The position numbers were made by a program, and so were the translations under genes. 64,000 bases of DNA, from the NCBI GenBank assembly GCA_041741155.1, contig JBGSKO010000104.1:1-64000 (forward strand), given 5' to 3'. Positions 51,413-60,307 of this stretch are shown piece after piece (within the stretch, counting starts at the first letter, position 1; the number at the start of each line of letters is the position of its first letter). Source of the stretch: M3007 sp041741155 (lineage in GTDB: Bacteria; Bacteroidota; Bacteroidia; Chitinophagales; Saprospiraceae). The notes under the pieces are model-generated. The model had not been told where the DNA came from. It worked only from the letters and a program-made list of their open reading frames with translations, and searched no databases.

Positions 51413-52591
51413 CTACGTTTGCTCCGCTTGCGAGGTAACTTTTGTTGACAAAAAAAACGCCTTTTCCCACGCCGCTTCGGCCAGTTGAGCAGTCAATTTT
51501 TCGATATAAAAACTGCCTGCCGCCGGATCGGAGATTTCACCAAACCCGCTTTCGAGTTTCAGCAAATGCTGTACGTTGCGGGCTATACGTCGCCCGAAAG
51601 GACGCGGGTATTGGGCATGTTGTTCGCGCCCGGCATCGTAGGGCAATACGGTAAGCCGGTCGGCGCCACCCAACACGGCCGACATAGCCATCGTGGTGGC
51701 GCGGATCATATTGGTGTACAGATCATCGGTGTATGATTCGGGTGCAAAGCGCACCTCCACCACAGGATACGCAGGCTGGACGTTCCAGGCCTTCAGCACA
51801 TTGAGCCAGAGCAGCTTGAATGCCCTTAGTTTAGCTATTTCCACGAAATAACTGTGGCCCACCAGTAGCGAGAACTGCACCTGCGCGGCCACCTGTTCGG
51901 CACTCAGGCCGTGGGCGGCGCCTTCGGCGAGGTAGTGCGCGCCGCGACGGAGTACGGCAGCCAATTCGTCGGCGACACCGGCTGTGCCACGGTGCTCCTG
52001 CCGACCATCCACAGTGATGCAGCGAAAACCCGGGAATGTTTCGCGGGCGTATTGCAACAGTTCGGACAGGTAGCGCCAGTCGGACAGCGTCCCTGCAGCC
52101 GGATCGTAGGACAATGCGCCGCGCAGGTTTTCCGGCGGCACCCCCTGCTCGATGGCGATGCCGTGCAGGGCGGCCAGTACCGCTGCCGGAGCGGCTTCTA
52201 CGCCGTTACCGCTAAAATGCAGCCCGATATAATCCAGATAGATTCGATCCAGCAAGGTTTCCAACTGGCCGGTGGTGTCTGCCGAAGCCAAGTGAAAATG
52301 CACACTTTCGGCTCCGAAGGCCAAGGCTTCCAGGGCTTGTCGGTTGGCTTCAGCCGGGGTGGCAGGAGCAATATCCTCGTTGATTTCCCAGGCGTGGGCT
52401 TCGGCGTACAGGGAGGCCGGCGGTACCGGCTGGTCATCGGCGTGTCCGAACGGGTCCACGGTCAGTTCCGGGTTCAGGTGCCAGTACAAATCCTCCAGCG
52501 GTTTGCCTTTCAGGTCTTTGGCGATGCGCTCCAGCCATTGGTCTTTGCTGATGGATGGGAATTCGGCGAAAAAGTCGGTAGGTAGGCTCAT
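51413..52591 (-). CDS. mutA: Methylmalonyl-CoA mutase small subunit, short form
   Basis: This 392-residue protein resembles the non-catalytic small subunit of methylmalonyl-CoA mutase, which interconverts succinyl-CoA and methylmalonyl-CoA with the large subunit. The TIM-barrel part is present: PELTVDPFGH, YLDYIGLHFSGNG, YSTDDLYTNMIRATTMAM-like segment and a final SGFGEISDPAAGSFYIE. It ends soon after AAWEKAFF, while usual small subunits continue to about 450-620 residues with a B12-binding-like domain. No mutB is nearby in the window. The divergent promoter region lies at 52,592-52,732. Confidence 0.85.
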   Translation of the reverse strand: MSLPTDFFAEFPSISKDQWLERIAKDLKGKPLEDLYWHLNPELTVDPFGHADDQPVPPASLYAEAHAWEINEDIAPATPAEANRQALEALAFGAESVHFHLASADTTGQLETLLDRIYLDYIGLHFSGNGVEAAPAAVLAALHGIAIEQGVPPENLRGALSYDPAAGTLSDWRYLSELLQYARETFPGFRCITVDGRQEHRGTAGVADELAAVLRRGAHYLAEGAAHGLSAEQVAAQVQFSLLVGHSYFVEIAKLRAFKLLWLNVLKAWNVQPAYPVVEVRFAPESYTDDLYTNMIRATTMAMSAVLGGADRLTVLPYDAGREQHAQYPRPFGRRIARNVQHLLKLESGFGEISDPAAGSFYIEKLTAQLAEAAWEKAFFLSTKVTSQAEQT

Positions 52592-52664
52592 GTTGTTTCA
52601 AAAAAAGCAAATGTAGGGCGATACGGACGGTTCATCCCCGACGAGGTGGATTTTGGTAGAAGAA

Positions 52665-52696
52665 TTTGGTTTACAAAATAAACTATTTTACATTTG
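52665..52696 (+). promoter_or_regulatory. Bacteroidota promoter of the membrane protein/regulator pair
   Basis: TTTG at 52,665-52,668 and TACATTTG at 52,689-52,696 are 20 nt apart and match the TTTG/TAnnTTTG consensus fully. The ATG at 52,733 lies about 30 bp after the expected start point. Confidence 0.75.
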
Positions 52697-52732
52697 CAAA
52701 TCATTTTAAAAATTGAATCAATCAAAACGGTC

Positions 52733-53323
52733 ATGGAACAAGAAGAAAAAGTACTCAATCCGCAGGAGAGCCTGCGCGTCATCCGGGAAACGATTGACCT
52801 CGCGAAGCGCGGAGTTGGAGAAAACGGATTTCAATTTTTGTTGTGGGGCTGGCTGGTGGTAGCGGCCAGTCTGGCCGAATACTACATGCTGGTGAACGGT
52901 TATGGCGTGCGGGCGCATCTGGCGTGGATGGTCATGCCGGTCATTGGTGCCCCGGTCTCTGTGATTTATGAGTGGCGGCGCGGCAGGAAGCAAAAAGAGC
53001 GAAACACCGTGCGGGAGTGGTACGGCTACTTGTGGCTCGGGTTTGGAGTTTCTTTGGGTTTAGCCTTGGTCACGAGCATTTTGCGACAGTCGCCCCCGAT
53101 ACCCATGGTATTGATTTTGGCTGGTTTCGCCACGTTTTTGTCGGGTATCCTGATCCGGTTTCGGCCTTTGGTTTTCGGGGGCATCGTACTGTGGGCGGGT
53201 GCGGCACTCTGCCTGGTAGTGGCGGTGCAGGAACATTCGCTGGTCGAAGCCGGCGCCGTGATTTTAGGCTACCTCGTGCCCGGGTATTTATTGAACCAAA
53301 AAGCGCGCACAAACCATGTTTAA
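52733..53323 (+). CDS. Six-helix membrane protein of unknown function, paired with a regulator
   Basis: This 196-residue protein has a soluble N-terminus (NPQESLRVIRETIDLAKRGVGENG) followed by about five to six transmembrane helices. The family is frequent in Bacteroidota next to a small winged-helix regulator and its function is unknown. Its stop overlaps the regulator start by 8 bp, so the two are translated together. The ATG at 52,733 follows a consensus promoter. Confidence 0.8.
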   Translation: MEQEEKVLNPQESLRVIRETIDLAKRGVGENGFQFLLWGWLVVAASLAEYYMLVNGYGVRAHLAWMVMPVIGAPVSVIYEWRRGRKQKERNTVREWYGYLWLGFGVSLGLALVTSILRQSPPIPMVLILAGFATFLSGILIRFRPLVFGGIVLWAGAALCLVVAVQEHSLVEAGAVILGYLVPGYLLNQKARTNHV

Positions 53324-53600
53324 AGAACTGGATCCCTTGCTGCTGTCGCAGTTGCGTTTGGCCATCATGTCGTACCTGATGGTGACACGGGAGGCCGATT
53401 TCAACGCCCTGCGCGAACAAACCGGCGCTACAGCCGGCAACCTTAGTGCACAAATCAGCAAACTGCAGGAAGCAGGCTATATAGCGGTGGAAAAAACCTA
53501 CCGAAACAATTACCCGCTCACGCTCTGCCGGCTCACCGAACACGGCGTGGAAGCGTTCGAGGCGTTTTACAAGGACTTGAAAACCTACTTCGGGCAGTAG
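53316..53600 (+). CDS. Winged-helix transcriptional regulator
   Basis: This 94-residue protein has a winged-helix fold: DPLLLSQLRLAIMSYLM, then ADFNALREQTGATAGNLSAQISKLQEAGYI as recognition helix region, and a wing ending LTEHGVEAF. It resembles the transcriptional regulators of the HTH_27/MarR-like group found with membrane proteins in Bacteroidota. It probably controls its own operon. It overlaps the preceding gene by 8 bp. Confidence 0.85.
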   Translation: MFKELDPLLLSQLRLAIMSYLMVTREADFNALREQTGATAGNLSAQISKLQEAGYIAVEKTYRNNYPLTLCRLTEHGVEAFEAFYKDLKTYFGQ

Positions 53601-53663
53601 CCCGGTAACCCGGCAAAAACTGGACACCGTTTTTTGAGATGCAGTTGGAGCGGGAGTGAGGGG

Positions 53664-53730
53664 AAATTATGCTACAAATTACGATGGCGATGTGCAATCC
53701 ACGTCGCCATCGTAGTTTGTAGCATAGTTT
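53664..53730. repeat. 31-nt inverted repeat with 5-nt loop
   Basis: Arms 53,664-53,694 and 53,700-53,730 match at 28 of 31 positions; the loop is CAATC. Compensating differences suggest a folded RNA or cruciform rather than recent duplication. It lies between the regulator stop and the fic start. Confidence 0.85.
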
Positions 53731-53817
53731 AAATTTTTTGTTTTGAAAATTTGAGGGCGTTGGGGCAAAATGCGCCGGAAAAGCCGGAATTTTGGGGGTT
53801 AAAATAAATTGACTTTC

Positions 53818-55194
53818 ATGTCCACATCCAGCAAAAACCTTCAGCTTGTACTCCAACAAGTTGATGCCCGGGCCGCCGAGTTAGCGGGCTTGCAACCGAT
53901 GAAACCGGAATACAAGACACGGTTGTGGGATAAATACAGGCTTGAATGGAACCATAGTTCCAATCACCTTGAAGGCAATACGCTGACGTATCAGGAGACC
54001 GAACTGCTTCTCAAATTTGACCAGTTACCGACCGAGCCGCATACGCTGCGGGAAGTAGAAGAAATGAAGGCCCACGACGTGGCGGTCGCCCTTGTCCAGC
54101 AATGGGCTACCGACCCGGAGCGCGAACTGAGTGAGGCAGATATTCGTGCGCTCAATCAGACCATTTTGGTCCGGCCATTTTGGAAAGATGCCCTGACACC
54201 GGACGGGCAACCCACCCGCCGCTTGATCTCAATTGGGACGTACAAGGAGCACCCAAATTCAGTGCGCTTACCCAACGGGGAGGTGTTTCACTACACCGCA
54301 CCGGGCGATGTCCCCCGCGTAATGGGCGAACTGATCGCGTGGTACCGCACCGAAGGCCGGAGTCTGCATCCTGCCGTAACTGCCGCCCTGCTACACTACC
54401 GTTTTGTGTGTATACACCCGTTTGACGACGGCAACGGACGTATTTCCCGGTTGCTGCTCAACTACCATTTGCTGCGAAACGATCTGCCCCCCGTTGTAAT
54501 TAAAACAGAAGACAAGCGCAACTACCTCTTTGCCCTGCAAAAAGCCGATGCGGGCGACCGGGAAGCATTTTGTGTGTATGTGGCGGAACAGCTGCTTTGG
54601 TCGCTTGAATTGGCCATCAAGGCGGCAAAGGGGGAAAGTGTGGAGGAGAAGGGAGATTGGGAGAAGGGAGTCAAGTTGTTGCTTCGCGATGCGGAGGCGA
54701 AAAGACAAGAACAGAAGTTGGACAAATCTGTACGTGAAGAACGACTGGCCAAATGGCTGGAACATAACGTTCCGATTTTGAAAAACGCTTTTTGCCAATA
54801 CTTTGAACCGTTCAATCCTTTCTTTGAAGAAGCGGGGTGTTCTGCCTATCTTTTATATCATGCAATTGATGTCGCTACTGGATTGGATGACGGGAAACCA
54901 GAATGGACAGAATTATCCAAAGGAATTATCAATGGCCGTTATCGCCCACAAATTACTCTGTCATACTATTTTGAAGGCTTCAAATATCCAAACGCCAATG
55001 CGCTTTTAACGCTGGAAAAGCCGGAAATCAGCCTTCAAATATCAGAAGATAAAATCTTCTTTGAAGATAAGACTTGGCTCATTTCACCTACAATGATTCT
55101 GGACAATTCCGAACTTGAGCCAATTCGTGTGCAAGCCGCCATGTTTAAAAAGCAAATCGAGGTATTGCTTGAAGATCGCGAAGGATATTTTTGA
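53818..55194 (+). CDS. Fic-domain AMPylase with N-terminal inhibitory helix
   Basis: This 458-residue protein transfers AMP to target proteins. The Fic motif HPFDDGNGRI starts at His200, with all conserved residues. An inhibitory helix precedes it: SNHLEGN with Ser48 and Glu52 fits (S/T)xxxE(G/N), so this is a class II Fic with internal regulation. A DUF4172-like N-terminus and a C-terminal winged-helix-like part follow. The last 120 codons are more AT-rich than the rest. The ATG at 53,818 is preferred to an in-frame TTG. It is convergent with hipA. Confidence 0.9.
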   Translation: MSTSSKNLQLVLQQVDARAAELAGLQPMKPEYKTRLWDKYRLEWNHSSNHLEGNTLTYQETELLLKFDQLPTEPHTLREVEEMKAHDVAVALVQQWATDPERELSEADIRALNQTILVRPFWKDALTPDGQPTRRLISIGTYKEHPNSVRLPNGEVFHYTAPGDVPRVMGELIAWYRTEGRSLHPAVTAALLHYRFVCIHPFDDGNGRISRLLLNYHLLRNDLPPVVIKTEDKRNYLFALQKADAGDREAFCVYVAEQLLWSLELAIKAAKGESVEEKGDWEKGVKLLLRDAEAKRQEQKLDKSVREERLAKWLEHNVPILKNAFCQYFEPFNPFFEEAGCSAYLLYHAIDVATGLDDGKPEWTELSKGIINGRYRPQITLSYYFEGFKYPNANALLTLEKPEISLQISEDKIFFEDKTWLISPTMILDNSELEPIRVQAAMFKKQIEVLLEDREGYF

Positions 55195-55227
55195 TTTTTT
55201 TCCAAATGGCTCAAATGCATCTATGCC

Positions 55228-55282
55228 CATACTACTGGATATTTTGGAGGAAGGGCTCGGAATAAAAATGTCCAGTAGTATG
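55228..55282. repeat. 18-nt inverted repeat between convergent fic and hipA
   Basis: CATACTACTGGATATTTT (55,228-55,245) pairs with 55,265-55,282 at 17 of 18 positions. It can form a bidirectional terminator hairpin between the two gene ends. The word ATGTCCAGTAGT also occurs at 37,623. Confidence 0.7.
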
Positions 55283-55297
55283 ATATAGGCCATGCAT

Positions 55298-56542
55298 TCA
55301 CCACCGAAACGCGGATTCCATCAAGCCCTGTTCTTGCCTTGGAATTCCGATGGTTTTGGCAACGCCTCTCCAGCCTTTCACCGCTTGCGCTACCTCCTCC
55401 AGTATTTGTTTCATTTCAGGAGTAGTCAAGAGAAAATACTCGCCGACACTCATCGCCAATTCAAAATCCAGCGCATTGCTGTCCATATCAATGTTCAAGG
55501 ACAGCCCATCCTTATCGGTATTTGGGTTCAGATCATAGGCTGGTGAAAGACGCCATCCTTCTTCCGATAAAAGAAATCCGTGGTTGCGCAGGTGATCATC
55601 CGTATTGGAAACGGCGATATTGAATACGATGCGTCGCCACAGTTGGTGTAAGTCCGTCCGGATATTCGTCCCGGAAAAACGGATAAACTCTGCAAGGTCA
55701 AGGTAACTCGCAGTATGATCCCTGAGGGTCTCCTCGGAATTGCCGGTCATGGTCATGGCAGAGGCGAAATGAATGCGTTCGCCATTTGCTCGGTCGAAGC
55801 GTTTCGTTAAAAACGTGTGGTAGTTCCCGCTGATTTTTAGCAACTTACACTCCGACATGATTAGACCGGCGCTCTTGGCGAGTTGATGCAGGAGATATTC
55901 CCACGCCCCCATATCGTAAATATCGTTCTTTGAAGGAAACTTGGCGATCCAAAGGCTGCCTTTTTCGCCCCGCACATTTGCTTTAGGTCGAGCGCCGCCC
56001 AGCGACGAGCCGGGAGCCAGCAAAATAGCGAGCCATTTTTTCAAAAATTTGTCTTCGCCTTCCGATTCAATTGCAGCAGCAGCCTGCTGTAACTCCGGGA
56101 TAGACGACCAAGGCGGAACAGGTAAAACAGGGTCGTTGTCCAAAAACGGGCCATCAGGGTTGCGTTTGAATCGCAAAGCCCCCATCCTGCTTTCGTCGTG
56201 CACGCCGAGTAAAAAGTCAATGTCGTGCAATGTCGGCACTGCTTTGCCTTCCTCTTTGGCCACCTGGGCAGCCCGGCGTTTCAGCAAGGTGCGTCCCCAC
56301 CGATCGGGCATAGAATCGAGAAAAACGCCAAAATTTTCTTTTCCAACAGGAAATTGCGGCCCGGAGAACCACCCGATATCCGGATCGAGCAGGACATGGT
56401 TCTTTGGCTGCAACCACGACCTTTCGTACTCAAAACTAAAGGCCTTGCGCCCTTTGGCCGCGTGCGCCGAAAGAGTGCCTATACAGACCGGTTCCGGTAT
56501 GCCGAGCCAATGGGCATAAACCCATATATCCGTTTTGTTCAT
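55298..56542 (-). CDS. hipA: HipA-family serine/threonine kinase toxin
   Basis: This 414-residue HipA-like kinase phosphorylates glutamyl-tRNA synthetase or a similar target to stop growth. It has an N-terminal subdomain, a Gly-rich loop region SSLGGARPKANV, the core LITKRFDR-type strand (here FLTKRFDR), catalytic NTDDHLRNHGF and metal-binding SPAYDLNP. The antitoxin HipB gene ends 8 bp upstream of its start. Composition is close to the surroundings. Confidence 0.92.
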   Translation of the reverse strand: MNKTDIWVYAHWLGIPEPVCIGTLSAHAAKGRKAFSFEYERSWLQPKNHVLLDPDIGWFSGPQFPVGKENFGVFLDSMPDRWGRTLLKRRAAQVAKEEGKAVPTLHDIDFLLGVHDESRMGALRFKRNPDGPFLDNDPVLPVPPWSSIPELQQAAAAIESEGEDKFLKKWLAILLAPGSSLGGARPKANVRGEKGSLWIAKFPSKNDIYDMGAWEYLLHQLAKSAGLIMSECKLLKISGNYHTFLTKRFDRANGERIHFASAMTMTGNSEETLRDHTASYLDLAEFIRFSGTNIRTDLHQLWRRIVFNIAVSNTDDHLRNHGFLLSEEGWRLSPAYDLNPNTDKDGLSLNIDMDSNALDFELAMSVGEYFLLTTPEMKQILEEVAQAVKGWRGVAKTIGIPRQEQGLMESAFRW

Positions 56543-56550
56543 AGTCAGTT

Positions 56551-56847
56551 TTATTTACCGGATAACAATTTCAAGTCTTGAAGTTTCTTCCCTAAATCAT
56601 CATCCGCCGCCAATTGGAGAAAATCATCTTGAAGGCCCAAAACCCGCAACACATTGAACATCGTGCCGATGGATACCCCCGGATTACCCTTTTCCAACTG
56701 GTAGAGCGTAGTACGGTGAACATTCGCTCGCTCAGCAACTTGCAACGTGGTAAGCCCTCTTCGTTTGCGAGCAAGTTTGATGTTTTCTCCAACCTGCTCC
56801 AGAATTTTTTGGTGTTTTGGGAAAAGCACCTGCTTTTTACTTTTCAT
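56551..56847 (-). CDS. hipB: HipB-type helix-turn-helix antitoxin
   Basis: This 98-residue protein is a Cro/C1-type helix-turn-helix DNA-binding antitoxin. The motif runs about 18-75: GENIKLARKRRGLTTLQVAERANVHRTTLYQLEKG. It would bind HipA and repress the hipBA promoter. It is first in the pair with an 8-bp gap to hipA, the standard order. Confidence 0.9.
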   Translation of the reverse strand: MKSKKQVLFPKHQKILEQVGENIKLARKRRGLTTLQVAERANVHRTTLYQLEKGNPGVSIGTMFNVLRVLGLQDDFLQLAADDDLGKKLQDLKLLSGK

Positions 56848-56990
56848 ACGCTATGTTGTTTATTTCCGACAAAAATAGCATTTATGTTCATAGTAAACTA
56901 CAAAATGGCAAGTGGAAAAAATTTTATGGAGAGTGGGTGGGAAAACCGGAATTTTGGGCACTGAAAATAACCAACCACTAACCGCGCACC

Positions 56991-59024
56991 ATGACTTTCC
57001 ACCTCCAATCATCCTACGTCCCTACCGGCGATCAGCCCCAGGCGATCCACCAACTGGTGGAGGCTATCCGCGCCGGCGACCGCGCACAGGTGTTGCTCGG
57101 CGTGACCGGTTCAGGCAAAACGTTCACTATGGCGAATGTCATCGCCCAACTGAACCGCCCCACGCTTGTCCTGACCCACAACAAAACCCTGACCGCCCAG
57201 CTCTACGGCGAGTTGCAGTCTTTTTTTCCCGATAACGCCGTGGAGTATTTTGTGTCGTACTACGACTACTACCAGCCCGAGGCGTACATTTCCGTGACGG
57301 ACACCTACATCGAAAAGGATCTCCAGATCAACGAGTTGGTGGACAAGCTGCGCCTGAAAGCCACCAGTACCCTGCTCTCGGGCCGCCGCGACATCATCAT
57401 CGTAGCCTCCGTGTCCTGCATCTACGGTATGGGCAATCCTGCCGACTACGCCACCGGCATCATCCGCATCCACAAGGGTATGAAACTGTCCAAAACGCAG
57501 TTTCTCTATTCCCTCACCGATAGCCTGTACTCCCGCACGGAGACGGATTTTGGCCGCGCTACCTTCCGCGTGCGCGGCGATACAGTGGATATCAACCTGC
57601 CCTACGCCGACTGGGGCTACCGGGTCATTTTCTGGGGCGACGAGATAGAAAGCATCGAAAGTATTGAGATAGAAAGTGGCAAGCGCGTCACTAATATGGA
57701 CGAGGCTGCTGTTTTTCCGGCCAACCTGTACATCGCCCCAAAAGACCGGCTGAGTGAAATCCTGAACGCCATTCAGGATGAAATGGCTGCACAGGAGAAA
57801 TACTTCATTTCCGAAGGCCGGCACCTGGAGGCGCGCCGCATCCGCGAACGCACGGCCTTCGATATCGAGATGATCCGCGAACTGGGTTATTGCAGCGGTA
57901 TCGAAAACTACTCCCGTTTCTTTGACCGCCGCGAGCCGGGAACCCGCCCGTTTTGCCTGCTTGATTATTTCCCCGACGACTACCTGATGATCGTGGACGA
58001 GAGCCACGTCACCATCCCGCAGGTGCGCGGCATGTGGGGGGGGGACCGCGCCCGCAAACAGATGCTGGTGAACTACGGCTTCCGCCTGCCTTCGGCCATT
58101 GACAACCGCCCGCTCAGTTTCGAGGAATTCGAGGGACTCATCAATCAGGTTGTTTTTGTGAGTGCTACCCCCGCCGATTATGAACTGGAAAAAACCGAAG
58201 GCGTGGTAGTGGAACAATTGGTACGCCCTACGGGGTTGCTCGATCCACCCATCGAAGTGCGTCCTTCGCTGAACCAGATAGACGACCTCATGGAAGAAAT
58301 CCAGAAACGCATCGCGCTGGACGAACGCACGCTTGTGACAACCCTCACCAAGCGGATGGCCGAGGAACTTTCCGCCTATTTGTTGCGCCTCAATATCCGC
58401 TGCCGCTTCATCCACAGCGAAGTAGAAACCCTGGAGCGCGTGGAAATTATCCGCGACCTGCGCCTCGGCGAGTACGACGTGCTGGTGGGTGTCAACCTCC
58501 TGCGCGAGGGCCTCGACATGCCCGAAGTATCGCTCGTGGCTATTCTCGATGCCGACAAAGAAGGTTTTTTGCGCAACATGCGCTCGCTCACCCAAACGGC
58601 CGGCCGTGCTGCCCGAAATGCCAACGGCCTCGTCATTTTTTACGCCGACAAGATCACCGACTCCATGCGCAACACCATAGACGAAACCAACCGCCGTCGC
58701 TCGGCACAAATGGCATACAATACGGAACACGGTATCACGCCGCGCACCGTCACCAGAACCCGGGAAGAGATCATGGCCCAGCGCAGTATCCTCGATATCC
58801 GGGGCGTGGAGCAAACCAAGTACTACGTGGAGCCTGAAACCACCACCCTGGCGGCCGAACCTATTGTTGCTTATGCCACGCGCACGCAGCTGGAAAAAAT
58901 GGTTTCCGAAACCGAGTCGCGTATGAAAAAAGCTGCCAAGGACCTGGATTTTATCACGGCTGCACAATTGCGGGACGAGATGCTGGCGTTGAAAAAACAG
59001 TTGAAGGAAAAGTTTGGGGAATGA
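56991..59024 (+). CDS. uvrB: Excinuclease ABC subunit B
   Basis: UvrB is the damage-verifying helicase of nucleotide excision repair. The 677-residue product has Walker A GVTGSGKT (37-44), the beta-hairpin YYDYYQPEAY (about 92-101), helicase motif VDESH, motif VI region QTAGRAARN and a C-terminal UVR domain (about 635-675) with MKKAAKDLDFITAAQLRDEM for contact with UvrC. Length is normal. Confidence 0.97.
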   Translation: MTFHLQSSYVPTGDQPQAIHQLVEAIRAGDRAQVLLGVTGSGKTFTMANVIAQLNRPTLVLTHNKTLTAQLYGELQSFFPDNAVEYFVSYYDYYQPEAYISVTDTYIEKDLQINELVDKLRLKATSTLLSGRRDIIIVASVSCIYGMGNPADYATGIIRIHKGMKLSKTQFLYSLTDSLYSRTETDFGRATFRVRGDTVDINLPYADWGYRVIFWGDEIESIESIEIESGKRVTNMDEAAVFPANLYIAPKDRLSEILNAIQDEMAAQEKYFISEGRHLEARRIRERTAFDIEMIRELGYCSGIENYSRFFDRREPGTRPFCLLDYFPDDYLMIVDESHVTIPQVRGMWGGDRARKQMLVNYGFRLPSAIDNRPLSFEEFEGLINQVVFVSATPADYELEKTEGVVVEQLVRPTGLLDPPIEVRPSLNQIDDLMEEIQKRIALDERTLVTTLTKRMAEELSAYLLRLNIRCRFIHSEVETLERVEIIRDLRLGEYDVLVGVNLLREGLDMPEVSLVAILDADKEGFLRNMRSLTQTAGRAARNANGLVIFYADKITDSMRNTIDETNRRRSAQMAYNTEHGITPRTVTRTREEIMAQRSILDIRGVEQTKYYVEPETTTLAAEPIVAYATRTQLEKMVSETESRMKKAAKDLDFITAAQLRDEMLALKKQLKEKFGE

Positions 59025-59057
59025 TCGCACTTTAATTTTCACCGGAAAAACAAAAAC

Positions 59058-60113
59058 ATGGTAGAAATAGCCAATCCCATTTACGATGTCGTATTCAAGT
59101 ACCTGATGAACGACGAGAAAGTAGCCAAACTGCTGCTTTCGGCCATTCTCGGCAAGGAGGTCCTTTCGCTCGAATTTCGGCCCACGGAACACCATTTTCC
59201 CGTCGGGGAGTTACTGGCTGTGCTGCGCATGGATTTCACCGCCCGCATCGTGGATGCCGACGGGCACCAGGAATTAGTCATACTGGAACTGCAAAAAGCC
59301 AAGTTGGCCAGCGACATTATGCGTTTTCGCCGGTACCTCGGCGAGCAGTACGCCAACAAAGAAAATGTGGTTCGCGAACCCGCGGCGGACTATCCTTATC
59401 GCAAAGCATTACCCATTCTCAGTATTTATTTTTTGGGGCACACGCTCGCACATGCCAAAGCGCCCGTCCTGCGGGTGAACAGAAGGTACATTGATGCCGC
59501 CACGGGCGAACAAATTCATGAAAAGGAGGAATTTATCGAAAGCCTGACCCACGACAGCATCATCATTCAAATTCCATACCTCAAGGGCCGGCGCCGCAAC
59601 GAACTGGAGCAGTTGCTTGCGCTGTTCGATCAGTCCAGCGCTACGGACGATCCACACTTTTTATCGGTGAGCGAAGAGGATTTGCCCGAGCGCTACCGCC
59701 CTTTGCTGCGCAGGTTGCAAAAGGCTGTGGCCGACCCGGTTGTCCGACAAACCATGGATGCGGAGGATGACCTGCTGGAGGAATTCAAGGATTACCAGCG
59801 CCTGATTTCTGAACAAGAATACACCATATTGGAGCAGGAACAAATCATTCTGGAGAACAAAAAAGAAATCCTGGAGAGCAAAAAAGAAATCTCGGAGACT
59901 AAAAAAGAAATCTCGAAAAAGGAGAAAATACTCTCGGAAAAGGAGAAAACGATCTCAGAGAAAGAGAAAACGATCTCGGAAAAGGATCGGCAAATCGAAA
60001 ACGCAATTATCGAATTGCATACTTCCTCCAATACCAGTATCGAGCAACTGGCTATTATTTTTGGACTAACCATGATGCAAGTCGAAGCGATTTTGAGTCG
60101 AAAGCGCGATTAG
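59058..60113 (+). CDS. Rpn-family PD-(D/E)xK nuclease with coiled-coil tail
   Basis: This 351-residue protein starts with a PDDEXK_2/Rpn domain (about 1-230), beginning NPIYDVVFKYLMNDEKVAK. Catalytic residues are probably Asp59 in MDFTARI and Glu77-x-Gln79 in ELQKAK. Rpn proteins are recombination-promoting nucleases, often labelled transposase. A 7-residue Lys/Glu repeat (KKEIS, EKEKTIS) forms a coiled coil at about 265-320, encoded by 21-nt repeats. A short helix-turn-helix-like end (IEQLAIIFGLTMMQVEAIL) follows. It begins 33 bp after uvrB. Confidence 0.85.
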   Translation: MVEIANPIYDVVFKYLMNDEKVAKLLLSAILGKEVLSLEFRPTEHHFPVGELLAVLRMDFTARIVDADGHQELVILELQKAKLASDIMRFRRYLGEQYANKENVVREPAADYPYRKALPILSIYFLGHTLAHAKAPVLRVNRRYIDAATGEQIHEKEEFIESLTHDSIIIQIPYLKGRRRNELEQLLALFDQSSATDDPHFLSVSEEDLPERYRPLLRRLQKAVADPVVRQTMDAEDDLLEEFKDYQRLISEQEYTILEQEQIILENKKEILESKKEISETKKEISKKEKILSEKEKTISEKEKTISEKDRQIENAIIELHTSSNTSIEQLAIIFGLTMMQVEAILSRKRD

Positions 60114-60220
60114 TTGCGATTAATGCGCGCAATGATTCGGGCAGGCCCGGTAGCCGTTCTGCGCATCCCTATCCGGTTCACAAAACCGGATTTAAATTAT
60201 CCCAGAAAAAAATCCTGGCC

Positions 60221-60249
60221 GGTGCAGCACCCCCGGCCCTTGCTGCACC
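60221..60249 (+). other. 9-bp hairpin upstream of the ECF sigma gene
   Basis: GGTGCAGCA (60,221-60,229) pairs with TGCTGCACC (60,241-60,249). It lies about 60 bp before the sigma factor ATG and after the Rpn gene stop. It may end transcription of the Rpn gene, but lacks a T-run. Confidence 0.4.
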
Positions 60250-60307
60250 ATTCTTTCAAACCCGTCAGCCAGGTCAAAGTCCATTGTAAATCAAAATCAC
60301 AAATCGC

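Noticed and set aside
57111..59195. 694-codon minus-strand ORF
   Set aside because: Antisense to uvrB, which has all expected motifs and length.
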